Shown here one piece after another: positions 7,184 to 7,996 of a stretch of 7,996 nt of DNA. This DNA comes from an uncultured Rhodopirellula sp. (lineage in GTDB: Bacteria > Planctomycetota > Planctomycetia > Pirellulales > Pirellulaceae): contig CAJXTM010000133.1 of assembly GCA_913061385.1 (NCBI GenBank), positions 1-7,996 on the forward strand, in the 5' to 3' direction. The notes beneath the pieces are model-generated. The model was not told the origin of the DNA, ran no database searches, and was given only the letters and a program-made list of their open reading frames with translations. Position 1 is the stretch's first letter, and each line of letters starts with the position of its first letter. Position numbers and translations under genes: made by a program.

Positions 7184-7949
7184 ATGCTCAAAATCTGTAC
7201 AATTGCCGCGGTCCTGATGCTGATGCTAAACGCACCACTGTCAGCAAACAGTCTCTTTTGCTTGACAGATGCATGTGATTCTGAAAATTGTGATTCTGCA
7301 GGGTGTGATGGCTTCCCCTGCGGGCAGTATTCTGGACGGGCTTTTTTGTTTGCTTGGCCTGACAATAATGCGAGCGATCTGCGTCTCAATTATGCTGAAC
7401 CGTTGGTGACCGATCGACCAGATTTTACAGAAGCCACCAGTACTGTCGGACTTGGTGTGACACAGTTCGAACTAGGATACACCTATGTGCGGAATGACGA
7501 CGCAGGAACAGATCAGCATTCAGCACCAGAGTTGTTGATTCGCAGGGGGATCTGGAAAGACTGGCTGGAATTGCGAGTCGCATACACTGGTCTGGCAATC
7601 GCCGACTCGATCGTGGACATCACCGGCAGTGATGACCTGTACCTTGGATTCAAGATCGGCTTGACTCCTCAGTGTGGTTGTTTGCCGGAAATGGCGATCA
7701 TGCCTCAAATGCTGGTTCCCACAGGCAGTTCGGCGTTAACGAACGATGAAGTGCTGCCCGGCATCAATTGGCTTTGGGGGTGGACTCTTAATGAGCGTTG
7801 GTCGTTCACTGGCAATACGCAGGTAAACCGAGCCGTTGACGATAGCCAACCGGCTGCGTTTACGATTTGGACTCAGTCGCTAGCTCTCAGCACGACACTG
7901 ACTGACCGCCTGGGTGTTTATGGAGAATGGTACGGTTACGCTGTAGAGG
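7184..7949 (+). CDS. Outer-membrane beta-barrel protein, Phenol_MetA_deg-like, truncated by adapter sequence
   Basis: 255 complete residues are genuine. Residues 1-21 (MLKICTIAAV...LSA) form a signal peptide. They are followed by five cysteines at exactly five-residue spacing (C26, C31, C36, C41, C46). From about 72 the sequence matches the MetA-pathway/'transporter' barrel family: EPLVTDRPDFTEATSTVGLGVTQFELGYTYVRND, then alternating strands with aromatic girdle residues (WKDWLELRVAYTG, DLYLGFKIGL, PQMLVPTG, WLWGWTLNERWSFTGNTQVN, TDRLGVYGEWYGY). Such proteins are taken to be outer-membrane channels; the substrate is unknown. The ATG at 7184 is the first start after an in-frame TAG at 7094; no Shine-Dalgarno is seen. 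The reading frame continues to a TAG at 7994-7996, but from 7950 it translates sequencing adapter (tail SYTHLTLPTTPYV), so the true last strands, perhaps 60-70 residues, are missing. Confidence 0.85.
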
Positions 7950-7996
7950 CTGTCTCTTATACACATCTGACGCTGCCGACGACTCCTTACGTGTAG
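7950..7996. other. Illumina Nextera adapter, i5 index and start of P5 (sequencing artefact)
   Basis: Bases 7950-7982 are the complete 33-base reverse complement of the Nextera read-1 transposase adapter, including the 19-base Tn5 mosaic end (CTGTCTCTTATACACATCT). Bases 7983-7990 (CTCCTTAC) are the reverse complement of GTAAGGAG, the standard Nextera i5 index known as N505/S505. Bases 7991-7996 (GTGTAG) are the first six of the reverse-complemented P5 oligonucleotide. The order and spacing are exactly those of a short-insert library molecule read through to its end. This is not genomic. Confidence 0.98.

Noticed and set aside
7039..7389. 116-residue minus-strand open frame in the divergent region
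   Set aside because: It covers the signal-peptide and cysteine segment of the barrel gene in antisense and has no independent support.
7950..7968. Tn5 mosaic end considered as a natural transposon end
   Set aside because: It is followed by the synthetic Nextera adapter, an index and P5, which do not occur in natural Tn5.

Overview
The window looks like a contig end from a member of the Planctomycetes, probably a Pirellulaceae/Rhodopirellula-like bacterium. The evidence is a 976-residue protein with a planctomycete-style N-terminal motif (a variant of LEPR-XLL) and the paired-repeat dockerin-like domain common in that group, a secreted sialate O-acetylesterase, and gene starts that mostly lack Shine-Dalgarno sequences. 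The organism call is inference from protein style, not from a marker gene.

Layout. Four genes lie on the minus strand and are read from right to left: a 314-residue conserved protein of unknown function with a C-terminal membrane helix (6824 to 5880); the 976-residue LEPR-XLL/cadherin-like/beta-propeller/dockerin protein (5422 to 2492); a 451-residue protein with two membrane segments and a large extracytoplasmic domain (2461 to 1106); and a secreted sialate O-acetylesterase that runs off the left edge (845 to 1). The second and third genes are only 30 bp apart and are probably co-transcribed. On the plus strand, diverging from the 314-residue gene, is a signal-peptide-bearing outer-membrane beta-barrel gene of the Phenol_MetA_deg type (from 7184).

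The right end is not biological. From 7950 the sequence is the reverse complement of the Illumina Nextera (Tn5) read-1 adapter, followed by an 8-base i5 index and the first bases of the P5 primer. The beta-barrel gene is therefore cut at 7949. Its apparent last 15 residues and stop codon are almost wholly adapter translation.

Functionally this is a cell-surface neighbourhood: every predicted product has a secretion signal, a membrane segment or a cell-surface motif. No tRNA, rRNA, CRISPR array, insertion sequence or phage gene was seen. The points most worth attention are the adapter read-through, a seven-bladed propeller that appears to be inserted inside a cadherin-like domain, a 21-bp in-frame tandem repeat, and a cysteine array with an exact period of five in the barrel protein.
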